Source of the DNA: Gammaproteobacteria bacterium 54_18_T64
GTDB taxonomy: Bacteria > Pseudomonadota > Gammaproteobacteria > Pseudomonadales > Porticoccaceae
Assembly: GCA_002162825.1 (NCBI GenBank)
Contig: MAAU01000059.1
Span: forward strand, 41,604 to 105,603
DNA length: 64,000 bases
Direction of reading: 5' to 3'
Program-made: the position numbers and the translations under genes
Shown: positions 8,924 through 18,204 of the stretch, one piece after another
Position numbering within the stretch: position 1 is the first letter of the stretch
How the letters are laid out: every line of letters begins with the position of its first letter
The notes under the pieces: generated by a model
Databases searched by the model: none
What the model was told of the DNA's origin: nothing
The model's input: the letters and a program-made list of their open reading frames with translations, nothing else

Positions 8924-9748
8924 TTACCGGGCCGGAGTGTAACAGTCCAGTACACTCTGCTCCATGTCTTGCACCAGAGCACTAGAGGCAAGGTGTATCG
9001 AGCGAAAGCCCCTGCCCCGCGCCAAAGTTTCCACGCGAACGCTGGGCACGACAATGGGCAAATTTTTCAAACGGCTCAGGTGAGCCTCAGGCACGATCTC
9101 AAGTAGAGCCGCGAGTATCTGCCCACTGTAAATAAGTAACAGCGGGCTCTGTGCCTGTATCAATTCGACAATGCTATGACTATGGCATGCCTCGACGACT
9201 CGGCCATATAGTTCACAGCAATCGACTTTTGCCCCCCGCTCCCGCAAGGTCTTCTCAAGCAGGTCGCGACCCTGCCCACCCCTGAAAATAAGGATTTTCT
9301 GGCCCTCTACGGTTTTTAAGGCCGACAGTGCTAACAAAGCCTCACTGGTGTAACCCGATGTTGGTACGCTGACTGGTACACCTTGCTCCAGCATAGGCTG
9401 GGCGGAGGTCGGTCCTACCGCAAAATAGTCAACACCCACAGGCAACATCGGCCAATAGCGGTCCAGCCAGTACCAGGCCGAGCGCGCTGCATGCTGGCTG
9501 ACGATGATGGCTTTGTCGTACTCGGAAAAGGCCATCACCTGTCGCTTAACCTGTTCATTATCAGCCCCTACCGCCTCGATTTTGATGACCGGGTAGTGGT
9601 GGCAGATAGCGCCCAACCTTGCAAGGCGAGCCATTAAGGAATCTTGCTTTTGGAATCCCGCGAGAGGCGCCCCGGCGGTTTGATCGAAGGTATAAGGCGC
9701 TGAACTCGCGCGCAGGCTAAGAATATGCCGACCGCTCAGGGCCGGCAT
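8924..9748 (-). CDS. hemD: Uroporphyrinogen-III synthase
   Basis: Closes hydroxymethylbilane into uroporphyrinogen III with inversion of ring D, the branch point for heme, siroheme and cobalamin. The 274-residue protein shows the weakly conserved two-lobe HemD pattern: a first lobe beginning ILSLRASS, a second lobe with FRGGQGRDLL and the RGAKVDCCELYGRV segment, and a final VVPSVRVETLARGRGF segment that resembles the conserved SxR/A region. HemD sequences diverge strongly, so context matters: the start lies one base after the hemC stop, and hemX and hemY follow, exactly the usual hemCDXY order. The single-base gap to hemC implies tight translational coupling. Confidence 0.93.
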   Translation of the reverse strand: MPALSGRHILSLRASSAPYTFDQTAGAPLAGFQKQDSLMARLARLGAICHHYPVIKIEAVGADNEQVKRQVMAFSEYDKAIIVSQHAARSAWYWLDRYWPMLPVGVDYFAVGPTSAQPMLEQGVPVSVPTSGYTSEALLALSALKTVEGQKILIFRGGQGRDLLEKTLRERGAKVDCCELYGRVVEACHSHSIVELIQAQSPLLLIYSGQILAALLEIVPEAHLSRLKNLPIVVPSVRVETLARGRGFRSIHLASSALVQDMEQSVLDCYTPAR

Positions 9749-9749
9749 A

Positions 9750-10685
9750 TCAGGGTGCCGTAATGGCCGAGAGGATTTTATCCGCTCCTCGTGCCAATAG
9801 ACGCCGAGCTAGCTCAATACCGAGTTGCTCGGCAGATTCTATAGCGCCGGTGATGTCCTCACGCAACATCACACTGCCATCGAGCGAACCCACCAGAGCC
9901 CGGAGGTAGAGTTGATCAGCACTCAGTTCGGCATAACAGGCTATTGGCACCTGGCAGCCCCCCTCCAGCTCACGATTGACTGCCCTTTCGGCGGCTACTC
10001 GAGCAGCGGTATCCGGGTGGTGTAGGACGCTTAATAAACTCTGTGTTTGCTCATCAGCGGCGCGGCACTCTATACCTACCGCACCCTGCCCCCCAGCTGG
10101 CAATGACTGGCTCACAGGGATGCGTTGGGTAATTCTATCGGCCATATCAAGCCGTAGTAAACCCGCAGTCGCCAGAATAATACCGTCATACTCAGCCGCA
10201 TCCAGTCGTGCCAGGCGGGTGTTGACGTTACCCCGCAAATCAAGCACGTCGAGTTGGGGATAACTTTCCATCAGTTGGCATTGGCGCCGCATGCTACTGG
10301 TGCCGACGCGGGCACCCGTGGGCAACTCATCAATACTGCGGAAGTGATTGGAGACGAAGGCATCACGAGGGTCTTCCCGCTCGCAGATCACCGGCAGAAC
10401 CAGACCCGGTGGCAGGGCCATTGGCACATCCTTCATCGAATGCACCGCAATATCGGCCCGCCCCTCCAGTAATGCGACTTCGAGTTCTTTAACAAAGAGC
10501 CCCTTACCGCCAATTTTAGCCAGTGGCGTATCGAGAATCTTATCGCCCTGAGTGGTCATACCTATGATTTCTACACTAAGCCCCGCATGGGCCTGCATCA
10601 AGGCATCCCGAACAAAGTGCGCCTGCCACAGGGCCAGGGGACTTTTTCGGGTGGCGATACGCAAAATAGGCATGGACTCACTCAT
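9750..10685 (-). CDS. hemC: Hydroxymethylbilane synthase (porphobilinogen deaminase)
   Basis: Polymerises four porphobilinogen units into hydroxymethylbilane on a covalently bound dipyrromethane cofactor. The protein has 311 residues. The cofactor cysteine is C244 in EGGCQVPIA. Other family landmarks are [14 protein letters not shown] near the N-terminus, HSMKDVP at about residues 82-88 with the catalytic aspartate, GTSSMRRQ, and LRGNVNTRL in the middle. All key arginines and the aspartate appear intact. It is the first gene of the hem run and lies 186 bp downstream of algR on the same strand. That gap contains AT-rich promoter-like sequence but no single convincing hexamer pair. The algZ-algR-hemC order is the one known from Pseudomonas. 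Confidence 0.96.
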   Translation of the reverse strand: MSESMPILRIATRKSPLALWQAHFVRDALMQAHAGLSVEIIGMTTQGDKILDTPLAKIGGKGLFVKELEVALLEGRADIAVHSMKDVPMALPPGLVLPVICEREDPRDAFVSNHFRSIDELPTGARVGTSSMRRQCQLMESYPQLDVLDLRGNVNTRLARLDAAEYDGIILATAGLLRLDMADRITQRIPVSQSLPAGGQGAVGIECRAADEQTQSLLSVLHHPDTAARVAAERAVNRELEGGCQVPIACYAELSADQLYLRALVGSLDGSVMLREDITGAIESAEQLGIELARRLLARGADKILSAITAP

Positions 10686-10871
10686 TCGTTGAGGAACGGA
10701 TTACTATCAAAATACCCGCGCCAAAACGAACGAGGTATTAAGGCCCATAATATTAACAGATGCGAGACACTAAATTAGCTAGGGGCGACGAGAATAGCCA
10801 CCGCGACTCGACCCGACAGCGGCCAACAAGGAAGTTGTTGAGAAACAAAAAAGCGAACGGGACCCTACTTA

Positions 10872-11609
10872 TCAGATTTGCTCAAGCAAACGACGCACCG
10901 AGGTAATATGGCGACGGCTCACCTGGGGCTTGATATCCAGCTCTTTTAGGCGCACAAAGCAGTGGCCCTCACTGTCTCGCTCCAGGCCTTCAATGTGTAG
11001 TACCGAGACTAGCGCATTGCGATGGATACGCACAAAGCGCCCCTCAAATTCGCCTTCCAGCTCCTTCAAGGTATCATCCAGCAAGGCCTCACCACCTGTG
11101 TGGTAGGCGGTCACATATTTGTGATCGGCCTGAAAAAGGCGAACATCGCTAATTGGAATGAGGTCTATCTCACCTCTGTTTTTCGACGCCAGGTGAGTGC
11201 GCCCGCCCTCACCAATAACGACTGTATCTTGCAGGCTGTTAAGCTGGGCCTTGTTAACACGCCCAGTTCGACCCAACGCCGCGTCCAGGTCCGCCTGCTT
11301 TACCGGCTTTAACAAATAACCAATGGCCTGGGATGAAAAGGCCTCTATCGCATAGTCTTCATAGGCGGTACAGAAAATAACTGCCGGAGGGGGCTCTAAT
11401 TCGGCCAAGTGCTGAGCCGCCGCAATACCATCCATTCCGGGCATGCGCACGTCCATCAACACCACATCGGGGTTTGACTCACGGGCACACTGAATTGCCT
11501 GCTGACCATTTTCAGCCATGGCGACGACATTAAAATCCGGCATCGCGGCAACCATGCGCTGTAGGCGGTCGCGCGCCAGGGGCTCATCATCAACGATCAA
11601 AACATTCAT
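10872..11609 (-). CDS. algR: AlgR-type LytTR response regulator
   Basis: DNA-binding response regulator of 245 residues. The receiver domain covers roughly residues 1-120, with acidic pocket residues D7/D8 and the phospho-acceptor D53 (LMDVRMPGMDG). A LytTR DNA-binding domain occupies about residues 140-243, including FQADHKYVTAY and RIHRNALVSV. In Pseudomonas AlgR controls alginate, type IV pili, cyclic-di-GMP and virulence; which targets apply here cannot be read from this window. It is the partner of the sensor kinase encoded just upstream (7 bp between the two genes). A GGGGGAG overlapping the kinase stop codon serves as its ribosome site, so the pair is coupled. The position next to hemC and opposite argH is the conserved Pseudomonas locus. 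Confidence 0.92.
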   Translation of the reverse strand: MNVLIVDDEPLARDRLQRMVAAMPDFNVVAMAENGQQAIQCARESNPDVVLMDVRMPGMDGIAAAQHLAELEPPPAVIFCTAYEDYAIEAFSSQAIGYLLKPVKQADLDAALGRTGRVNKAQLNSLQDTVVIGEGGRTHLASKNRGEIDLIPISDVRLFQADHKYVTAYHTGGEALLDDTLKELEGEFEGRFVRIHRNALVSVLHIEGLERDSEGHCFVRLKELDIKPQVSRRHITSVRRLLEQI

Positions 11610-11616
11610 AAAAATC

Positions 11617-12636
11617 TCACTCCCCCAGCGGGAAGTTTATATGTGTGATGTAATGATTATCCATTCTCTCCGCACGCACCACAGCAGTCGGCCCGAAATG
11701 TGCAACAAGTCGCTTTTGCACATTGTCAATGGCCATTTTACTGCCCTTGTTATGCTGCATTCTTTGGCTGCGAGGATTGCCTACCGTCAAAATCAAACGC
11801 TCATTGACCCGTTTGACACTGATTTTAATCAGCCCACCTTCCGGTAATAACTGAATGCCGTGATAAACGGCATTCTCCAGAACCGGTTGCAAGGTCAGGC
11901 TGGGGATTTCCACATCTCCGTAATCTCCTATTTCCCATTCCGTTTGCAGGCGCTCTCCCAAGCGCAATTTTTCCAGCGCCAGATAACTGCGGCACAGGGC
12001 CAGCTCTTCGCGCATAGGCACCAGGGTATGGGCATCATCCAGCACCCGCCGGAACAGGTCAGCCAAATCGACCACCACCTGCTCAGCCTTTTCTGGGTCA
12101 ACGGCAATCAGGCTGGCAACCATATTCATACTGTTAAACAAAAAATGCGGGCGTATGCGCGCCTGTAACTCCTGAATTCGCGAGGCCTCCGCCAGTCCAT
12201 GCAGCATCTTGACCTGGCGGGCCAAGTGTAAATAGCGCAGTAGCATGGCACTTAAAACTAAAGCAAGTACGATCCCCTCAGCCAGCTTAAAGCGCTGGAA
12301 TAGCGGTTCAAACATAACGACCAGGCTAATCTGAATGGCCAATACAGCCATCACCAGTACCGCAACCATCACCGCATAACTCAGCACAGCCTCATTGTCG
12401 CTAAAGGCTGTCCACGCCATGCGTTCGACAAGCCAGACCAACAATCCGACAGCCGCCGAAACGAATAGCGCAGTCAGGCACACCTGGGCCAACACAGACC
12501 AGCCGACCAGCGACGGGCCGCCAGCCAGCCATGACATCACCACAAACAAAAACTGACCAATTAGTAGCACGCCAAAACAGCTAGCACTGCGCCCAATAAT
12601 ATCCTTGGGGAGCTCAGGCCTGAGTGATGTTGGCAC
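11617..12636 (-). CDS. algZ: AlgZ/FimS-type sensor histidine kinase
   Basis: Membrane sensor of 339 residues from the LytS-like (HPK8) histidine kinase family. About four hydrophobic helices fill residues 19-135 and a short coiled linker follows. The phospho-acceptor region is RPHFLFNSMN with H164. The ATP-binding part is reduced, as in the family: LQPVLENAVYHGI is the N box, and a clear second glycine box is short or absent, ending near VGNPRSQRM. FimS/AlgZ proteins are known to lack some canonical kinase motifs, so autokinase activity is not assured. The start is a GTG (12634-12636). It is followed at once by algR, and it is divergent from argH across a 149-bp shared upstream region. Confidence 0.9.
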   Translation of the reverse strand: MPTSLRPELPKDIIGRSASCFGVLLIGQFLFVVMSWLAGGPSLVGWSVLAQVCLTALFVSAAVGLLVWLVERMAWTAFSDNEAVLSYAVMVAVLVMAVLAIQISLVVMFEPLFQRFKLAEGIVLALVLSAMLLRYLHLARQVKMLHGLAEASRIQELQARIRPHFLFNSMNMVASLIAVDPEKAEQVVVDLADLFRRVLDDAHTLVPMREELALCRSYLALEKLRLGERLQTEWEIGDYGDVEIPSLTLQPVLENAVYHGIQLLPEGGLIKISVKRVNERLILTVGNPRSQRMQHNKGSKMAIDNVQKRLVAHFGPTAVVRAERMDNHYITHINFPLGE

Positions 12637-12709
12637 CAGGCCAGCGTCCGGTTTATTTTTACTTCGACCTAGTTTCAGCTTTCTTACCCAGCGTATTCGT
12701 TGAATTAGC

Positions 12710-12715
12710 TATAAT
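12710..12715 (+). promoter_or_regulatory. Candidate -10 element for argH
   Basis: A perfect TATAAT lies 70 bases before the argH start in the 149-bp divergent algZ/argH gap. No good -35 hexamer sits 16-18 bases upstream, so the assignment rests on the -10 match and position. Confidence 0.45.
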
Positions 12716-12785
12716 GCGCCATTTTTACACAACAGGCACCCTATGCCGTGGGCAGGCGTGCCAATAACTGTCAACAGAGGTCACA

Positions 12786-14195
12786 ATGAGCGACAAAAAA
12801 TCATCCAACCAGTCCTGGGGCGGTCGTTTTAGCGAGCCCACCGACGCCTTCGTTGCCCGCTTCACCGCCTCGGTAAATTTTGACCAGCGCCTTTATAAAC
12901 AAGATATTGAGGGCTCCCAGGCCCACGCGGCAATGCTAACCCGCGTTGGTATTCTCACCGAGCAAGAACACCAGCAAATTAAAACCGGACTCGAAGAAAT
13001 TCAAGCCGATATAGAAGCTGGTGCCTTTGAGTGGTCGATTGCCCTTGAAGATGTACACATGAATATCGAGGCGGCGCTGACTGCCAAAATTGGCATCACC
13101 GGCAAGAAGCTACACACGGGACGCTCGCGCAATGACCAGGTAGCGACGGATATCCGCCTCTGGTTACGCGCCGAAATAACCACCATTCAGCGCGAACTAC
13201 ATCGCCTGCAAGAGGGCCTGTTGTATATTGCCGAACGCGAAGCCAGCACCATAATGCCCGGCTTCACTCACCTGCAAACGGCTCAACCAGTGACCTTTGG
13301 CCACCATTTACTGGCCTGGTACGAAATGCTAGTACGCGACCAGGGACGTCTGGCCGACTGTAAAAAACGGCTCAACCAATCACCACTGGGCTCCGCAGCA
13401 CTTGCCGGCACTACCTACCCCATTGACCGGGAGTACACCGCCAAACTGCTCAATTTCGATGGCCCCACCGCCAACAGCCTCGACTCGGTCAGCGACCGGG
13501 ACTTCGCCATCGAGTTCTGCGCCTTTGCCAGCCTGTTGATGACCCACCTCTCGCGGGCTTCCGAAGAACTCGTGCTCTGGGCATCGGCACAATTTGATTT
13601 TATCGACCTGCCCGACCGCTTTTGCACAGGCTCATCCATCATGCCGCAAAAGAAGAACCCGGATGTTCCCGAGTTAGTACGCGGTAAAACCGGGCGTACC
13701 CACGGCCACCTGATTAGCCTGCTGACCCTGATGAAGTCCCAGCCCCTGGCCTACAATAAAGACAACCAGGAAGACAAAGAGCCCCTATTCGACAGTGTCG
13801 ATACCGTGCGCGACTGCCTGCGCGCCTTTGCCGATATGGTGCCTGCCATCACAGTGAAAAAAGAAAAGATGTACGAGGCGGCGCGGCGCGGCTTCTCCAC
13901 TGCCACCGATCTCGCCGACTACTTGGTGGGCAAAGACGTGCCCTTCCGCGACGCCCACGAAATCGTCGGCAGTGCAGTCGCCTACGGCATTGAGAGCGGC
14001 AAAGACCTGTCGGAAATGTCCCTCGGCGAACTGCAAAAATTCGGCGACATGATTGCCAACGACGTCTTTGATGTACTAACCCTTGAAGGCTCCGTTGCCG
14101 CACGCAAGCATATTGGCGGCACCGCACCACAACAGGTTACCCTTGCCGTCGCCCGAGCCCACCAACAACTTGAAGAACAAAGTAAGAATTTCTAA
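12786..14195 (+). CDS. argH: Argininosuccinate lyase
   Basis: Last enzyme of arginine synthesis; splits argininosuccinate into arginine and fumarate. The 469-residue protein belongs to the fumarase/aspartase superfamily and carries its signature [12 protein letters not shown], which holds the catalytic serine loop. [13 protein letters not shown] and [10 protein letters not shown] provide the other two conserved active-site regions, with the histidine of the latter as the likely catalytic base partner. The N-terminal [13 protein letters not shown] is typical. An AGAGG precedes the ATG by about eight bases. The gene is transcribed alone and divergently from algZ-algR, as in Pseudomonas, and is followed by a strong hairpin and then lptM-lysA. 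Confidence 0.97.
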   Translation: MSDKKSSNQSWGGRFSEPTDAFVARFTASVNFDQRLYKQDIEGSQAHAAMLTRVGILTEQEHQQIKTGLEEIQADIEAGAFEWSIALEDVHMNIEAALTAKIGITGKKLHTGRSRNDQVATDIRLWLRAEITTIQRELHRLQEGLLYIAEREASTIMPGFTHLQTAQPVTFGHHLLAWYEMLVRDQGRLADCKKRLNQSPLGSAALAGTTYPIDREYTAKLLNFDGPTANSLDSVSDRDFAIEFCAFASLLMTHLSRASEELVLWASAQFDFIDLPDRFCTGSSIMPQKKNPDVPELVRGKTGRTHGHLISLLTLMKSQPLAYNKDNQEDKEPLFDSVDTVRDCLRAFADMVPAITVKKEKMYEAARRGFSTATDLADYLVGKDVPFRDAHEIVGSAVAYGIESGKDLSEMSLGELQKFGDMIANDVFDVLTLEGSVAARKHIGGTAPQQVTLAVARAHQQLEEQSKNF

Positions 14196-14229
14196 GTGGA
14201 ATACGCGCCAAATTTGACGCGCTAATATT

Positions 14230-14264
14230 GAGGGCAAGTACAGTGAACCGCTATACTTGCCCTC
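14230..14264. other. Strong hairpin between argH and lptM
   Basis: Perfect 11-bp inverted repeat (GAGGGCAAGTA and its complement) around a 13-base loop, 35 bases after the argH stop and 25 bases before lptM. There is no T run after the stem on either strand, so it is not a classical intrinsic terminator. It may stabilise the argH mRNA end, or act in the lptM leader. Confidence 0.5.
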
Positions 14265-14288
14265 CGCTGACTGGACAAATGATTACCA

Positions 14289-14456
14289 ATGACTGCCATT
14301 GCCTACCGCCGTATTTTCCTTTTATTGCCCCTACTTTTATTGGCAATCTCTACACTCAATGCCTGTGGCAATAAGGGTGCTCTGTATATTCCGCCGCCAG
14401 CTATCGAACGACAAAGTGAAGCGCCAATCCCGGCTGAGGACAGCGAAAACGAATGA
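14289..14456 (+). CDS. lptM: LptM (YifL-like) small lipoprotein
   Basis: A 55-residue lipoprotein encoded directly before lysA. The N-terminus has two arginines (residues 7-8), then a hydrophobic stretch of about 16 residues, then the lipobox L-N-A-C with the lipidated cysteine at residue 26, followed by GNKGALYIPPP. The C-G-x-K-G-x-L-Y-x-P pattern is the hallmark of the YifL family, renamed LptM because it assists assembly of the LptD/LptE lipopolysaccharide translocon at the outer membrane. After the cysteine only about 29 residues remain. The stop TGA overlaps the lysA ATG as ATGA, so the two are translationally coupled. The lptM-lysA-dapF order is common in gammaproteobacteria. Confidence 0.88.
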   Translation: MTAIAYRRIFLLLPLLLLAISTLNACGNKGALYIPPPAIERQSEAPIPAEDSENE

Positions 14457-15709
14457 GCCACTTTCAACGCCGCAATGGCCAGCTCCATATCGACAATGTC
14501 GCTCTCGCCGATCTCGCTGCCGAGCACGGCACACCGGCCTACATCTATTCAAAGGCCGCCATTAGTGAGCAGTTCCTGGCCTATCAACAAGCCATGGGCG
14601 AACAGTCCCACCTGATTTGCTATGCAGTAAAGGCCAACTGCAGTCTCGCCATTCTCAACCTGCTAGCAAAATTGGGTGCCGGCTTTGACATTGTTTCCGG
14701 CGGCGAGCTGGAGCGCGTCCTGGCTGCCGGCGGCCTACCACAAAATATTGTTTTTTCCGGTGTCGGCAAGAGTCACGAAGAAATCACCCTGGCCCTACGA
14801 ACTGGCATTCACTGCTTCAATGTTGAATCGACTGCAGAACTGGAGCGCATCCAGCACATCGCCCAAGGCCTCGACATCGTCGCGCCCATTTCAATTCGGG
14901 TGAACCCCGATGTCGACGCTGGCACCCACCCCTATATTTCCACCGGGCTCAAAGAAAACAAGTTTGGCATTGAAATCGACGCTGTTGTCGAAGTCTACCA
15001 ACGAGCCGCATCGCTCTCCCACCTCAGCATTAAAGGTGTCGACTGTCATATTGGTTCGCAACTCACCGAAATCGCCCCCTTTATCGATGCCATGGATAGA
15101 GTTCTTCTGCTCATTGATCGCCTCTCCGAGGTCGGCATTGCCATTGAGCATTTAGATCTCGGCGGCGGGCTCGGCGTGCGCTATCAGGACGAACACCCCC
15201 CGGCCATCGGCGACTATATTCAGGCCATCCGCCAGCGCCTCGGCGCTCGAAATCTGCGGCTCATCCTCGAACCCGGTCGCTCCATCGTCGCCAATGCCGG
15301 CGTTCTACTCACCAAGGTCGAATATCTTAAAGCAGCCGGCGACAAGAATTTTGCCATTGTCGATGCCGCCATGAATGACATGCTGCGCCCCGCCCTCTAT
15401 GAGGCCTGGCTCGATATTGAAACGGTCAGTGATAACAAGCAGGCCAAAGCAGTAGTTTATGACATCGTCGGCCCGGTCTGTGAAACCGGCGACTTCCTCG
15501 GTAAGCAGCGCTCCCTGGCCATTGCCGAGGGCGACCTGCTGTGCATTCACTCCTGCGGTGCCTACGGTATGTCGATGAGTTCAAATTACAACAGTCGCCC
15601 CCGAGCGGTGGAAATCATGGTTGATGACTGCGACAGCCACGTCATTAAAACTCGTGAGTCGAGGGCCGATTTAATGCGCGGTGAATCTCTGCTGCCGGAC
15701 AACCACTGA
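14453..15709 (+). CDS. lysA: Diaminopimelate decarboxylase
   Basis: PLP-dependent enzyme that decarboxylates meso-diaminopimelate to L-lysine, the last step of lysine synthesis. The protein is 418 residues with an alanine-racemase-like barrel. The PLP lysine is K60 in YAVKANC. HIGSQLTE and the glycine-rich DLGGGLGVRY follow in the barrel. In the C-terminal domain, GPVCETGDFLG provides the cysteine and glutamate that complete the neighbouring active site, and CGAYGMSMSSNYNSRPR contains the substrate-contacting tyrosine. The start overlaps the lptM stop by ATGA and the end abuts the dapF start with no gap. The pathway partner dapF makes its substrate. Confidence 0.97.
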   Translation: MSHFQRRNGQLHIDNVALADLAAEHGTPAYIYSKAAISEQFLAYQQAMGEQSHLICYAVKANCSLAILNLLAKLGAGFDIVSGGELERVLAAGGLPQNIVFSGVGKSHEEITLALRTGIHCFNVESTAELERIQHIAQGLDIVAPISIRVNPDVDAGTHPYISTGLKENKFGIEIDAVVEVYQRAASLSHLSIKGVDCHIGSQLTEIAPFIDAMDRVLLLIDRLSEVGIAIEHLDLGGGLGVRYQDEHPPAIGDYIQAIRQRLGARNLRLILEPGRSIVANAGVLLTKVEYLKAAGDKNFAIVDAAMNDMLRPALYEAWLDIETVSDNKQAKAVVYDIVGPVCETGDFLGKQRSLAIAEGDLLCIHSCGAYGMSMSSNYNSRPRAVEIMVDDCDSHVIKTRESRADLMRGESLLPDNH

Positions 15710-16540
15710 ATGTATATTCGCTTCACCAAAATGCACGGCCTCGGTAATGATTTTGTAGTCATCGACGCCGTGACCCAGGCCGTGACAATGAGCGACAAGC
15801 TCGCTCGCCGCCTCGCCGACCGCAACACCGGCATCGGCTGTGATCAAATTTTACTGGTTGAGCCGCCCAGCCGCCCCGATGTCGATTTTAAATACCGTAT
15901 TTTTAATGCCGACGGTAGTGAAGTCTCTCAGTGCGGCAATGGCGCGCGCTGCTTCGCCAAATTCGTCCGCGACAGGCGACTCACTGGTAAGTCACTGCTT
16001 AGCGTCGAAACCCACGCCGGCACGCTACAATTGAGTATTGACAACAAACAGAGCTATACCGCCACCTTGGGCATACCCAACTTCGAACCCTCGCAAATAC
16101 CTTTCACAGCTGACCAGCCTGCACTGACCTACCCCCTTGAAGCCGCTGGGCAGTGTCTCGAGATTGCTGCCCTATCCCTCGGCAACCCTCATGCCGTATT
16201 GCGAGTTGCCAACATTCAACAGGCCCCCATTGACGAGCTTGGCTCACTGCTCGAAAGTCATAGCCGCTTCCCGGAACGAGTCAATGTCGGCTTTATGGAA
16301 ATTCTGAGCCGCCATGAAATCAACCTGAGGGTATACGAGCGCGGCGCTGGCGAAACCCAAGCCTGCGGTAGCGGCGCCTGTGCGGCAGCGGTAGCTGGTA
16401 TTGCGCAAGATCTGCTAGACTCTCCCGTCAAAGTCAACTTGCCGGGCGGTAGTCTAACTATCATCTGGCAGGGCGAAAACCAGCCGGTGTCAGTCACAGG
16501 CCCGGCGACAACCGTTTATCAGGGGCGCATTCGCCTATGA
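15710..16540 (+). CDS. dapF: Diaminopimelate epimerase
   Basis: PLP-independent epimerase that converts LL- to meso-diaminopimelate, needed for both peptidoglycan and lysine. The protein is 276 residues and starts with the family signature KMHGLGNDFVV. The two catalytic cysteines are in QCGNGARC (first half) and QACGSGACAAA (second half), both intact. It begins on the base after the lysA stop. It ends inside the start codon of the DUF484 gene (ATGA), which places it in the middle of a tightly coupled operon with lptM, lysA, DUF484 and xerC. The same order dapF-DUF484-xerC is known in E. coli (dapF-yigA-xerC). Confidence 0.97.
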   Translation: MYIRFTKMHGLGNDFVVIDAVTQAVTMSDKLARRLADRNTGIGCDQILLVEPPSRPDVDFKYRIFNADGSEVSQCGNGARCFAKFVRDRRLTGKSLLSVETHAGTLQLSIDNKQSYTATLGIPNFEPSQIPFTADQPALTYPLEAAGQCLEIAALSLGNPHAVLRVANIQQAPIDELGSLLESHSRFPERVNVGFMEILSRHEINLRVYERGAGETQACGSGACAAAVAGIAQDLLDSPVKVNLPGGSLTIIWQGENQPVSVTGPATTVYQGRIRL

Positions 16541-17271
16541 GTACCAATGATAAGCCTGGCACACAAGCCGGGCACTCGATCACTGAAAAGCAGGTGTGTG
16601 CATTCCTCGCTACAGAAACGGACTTTTTTGGACGCCACCCCGAGTTACTGGAATCCCTGGAACTGCCCCACGAAAGTGGTAAGGCGATATCCCTTATCGA
16701 GCGCCAGCTAAGTGTCTTGCGCGAGCGCAATCTGGAAATGCGCTCCCGTTTGAGCAAGCTACTCGAAACAGCGGGAACCAACGATAAGTTGTTTGAAAAA
16801 ACCAAGCGCCTGGTGCTCAGCCTACTCGAGACCAGCAGTCTAACGAGGGCTATCGACACCCTCTACGACAGTCTGAAAAACGACTTTAAGATTGAATACC
16901 ATCAACTCATTCTATTTGATGCCGATAAGAGCCTAGCAACGCCAGCCAAGGTAATCAGTCTCGCCCAGGGCACCCAGGCCATTGGCGGCCTACTACGTAG
17001 CAATCGCGCCACCTGTGGCGTGCTGCGTGACGAAGAGCTGGCCTTCCTGTTTGATGGCCGGGCAAACGCCATTAAATCGGTTGCCGTCGTGCCTCTCAAC
17101 AACGGCAACACCTTTGGTATTCTCGCCATTGGCAGCTCCGACCCACTGTATTACAAAAGTAGCATGGGCACGCTTTTCCTCAGCTATATCGCCGAAGTCC
17201 TAAATCGCATTTTACCTTCGATGGTGGCCCAGGTAGCCAGCGTACAAGCTATCGCAGCGCCGCAAAAATGA
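16537..17271 (+). CDS. DUF484 family protein (YigA-like)
   Basis: A 244-residue protein of the DUF484 family, which is nearly always encoded between dapF and xerC in gammaproteobacteria. The N-terminal part (ITEKQVCAFLATETDFFGRHPELLESLELPH) is the conserved DUF484 segment. It is followed by a coiled-coil of about 30 residues (SLIERQLSVLRERNLEMRSR) and then a GAF-like alpha/beta domain with LFDADKSL and the AVVPLNNGNTFGILAIGSSDP stretch. The fold suggests a small-molecule or protein-binding regulator, but no function is established that I can name. Start and dapF stop overlap by ATGA. xerC begins 12 bases after the stop, which argues for co-expression with the recombinase. Confidence 0.9.
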   Translation: MSTNDKPGTQAGHSITEKQVCAFLATETDFFGRHPELLESLELPHESGKAISLIERQLSVLRERNLEMRSRLSKLLETAGTNDKLFEKTKRLVLSLLETSSLTRAIDTLYDSLKNDFKIEYHQLILFDADKSLATPAKVISLAQGTQAIGGLLRSNRATCGVLRDEELAFLFDGRANAIKSVAVVPLNNGNTFGILAIGSSDPLYYKSSMGTLFLSYIAEVLNRILPSMVAQVASVQAIAAPQK

Positions 17272-17283
17272 GCTGAGGCCACC

Positions 17284-18204
17284 ATGGCAAAGGTTCCCGA
17301 TGACGCGCAACTAACTAGCTTTACCCGATACACCCGGGCCAAAAATCTCTCACCACTGACCACCAGGAGCTATCTGCGCGACCTGCACCGCCTACAATCA
17401 CTATTGGCAGAGCAGGCAGTGGTAAGTCTCAAAGATATTGATAGCCAACACATCCGCAGTGCATTGGCGACACTGCATAAAAGCGGTCTCGCCAATGCCA
17501 GCCTCCAGCGCTGGCTATCATCACTGCGCACTTTTTTTCGCTATGCCCTGCAACAAAAATGGCTAAGCCATAACCCTGCCAACGGTCTGCAGGCACCGAC
17601 AAGGGCGAAAAAACTGCCCAAGCTGATGGATGCCGACCAAACCTGCCAGCTAGTGAACATTAGTACCGATGACTGGCACTCCCTCCGCGACCGCGCGCTG
17701 CTCGAATTACTGTATTCATCCGGACTGCGCCTGGCAGAAATCGCCAATGTCGATATCGACGCCATACATTTTCAAGAAGCCACGGTAACTGTCACCGGCA
17801 AGGGCAACAACATGCGTCTTATTCCCGTCGGCAGCTATGCCCTGAGCGCCATTGAACTATGGCTAAAGGTACGGGGCGAAAAGGCGCTAGAGAGTGAAAA
17901 GGCGCTATTTGTCAGCCAGCGGGGCAGGCGTATCAGCCACCGGGCCATTCAACAGCGTGTACAAAAAATTGGCCGGCAACAGGGTATCCGCCAACCAGTT
18001 CACCCCCATATGTTGCGCCATTCCTTTGCCAGTCATATGCTGGAGTCGAGTGGAGATTTACGTGGGGTTCAAGACTTACTCGGACACGCCAACCTGTCGA
18101 CCACCCAGGTTTATACCCACCTGGACTTCCAGCACCTGGCCCTCACCTATGACCGCGCCCACCCAAGGGCCCACTCTCGAAACAAAAAAAAGCCCGGGAC
18201 ATGA
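17284..18204 (+). CDS. xerC: Tyrosine recombinase XerC
   Basis: Site-specific recombinase that acts with XerD at dif to resolve chromosome dimers before division. The protein is 306 residues, the normal length. The N-terminal SAM-like core-binding domain covers about residues 1-100. The catalytic domain carries the full set R149 (SSGLRLAE), K173 (TGKGNN), H242 and R245 (HPHMLRHSF), H268 (LLGHANLST) and the nucleophile Y277 (VYTHLD). This matches chromosomal XerC spacing rather than a phage integrase. The last codons, which encode KKKPGT, double as part of an intrinsic terminator for the convergent glnK gene. The usual next gene in enterics (HAD phosphatase yigB) is absent here. Confidence 0.95.
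   Translation: MAKVPDDAQLTSFTRYTRAKNLSPLTTRSYLRDLHRLQSLLAEQAVVSLKDIDSQHIRSALATLHKSGLANASLQRWLSSLRTFFRYALQQKWLSHNPANGLQAPTRAKKLPKLMDADQTCQLVNISTDDWHSLRDRALLELLYSSGLRLAEIANVDIDAIHFQEATVTVTGKGNNMRLIPVGSYALSAIELWLKVRGEKALESEKALFVSQRGRRISHRAIQQRVQKIGRQQGIRQPVHPHMLRHSFASHMLESSGDLRGVQDLLGHANLSTTQVYTHLDFQHLALTYDRAHPRAHSRNKKKPGT

Noticed and set aside
14230-14264. Intrinsic terminator after argH
   Set aside because: A good hairpin but no T run on either strand, so I list it as a hairpin only.
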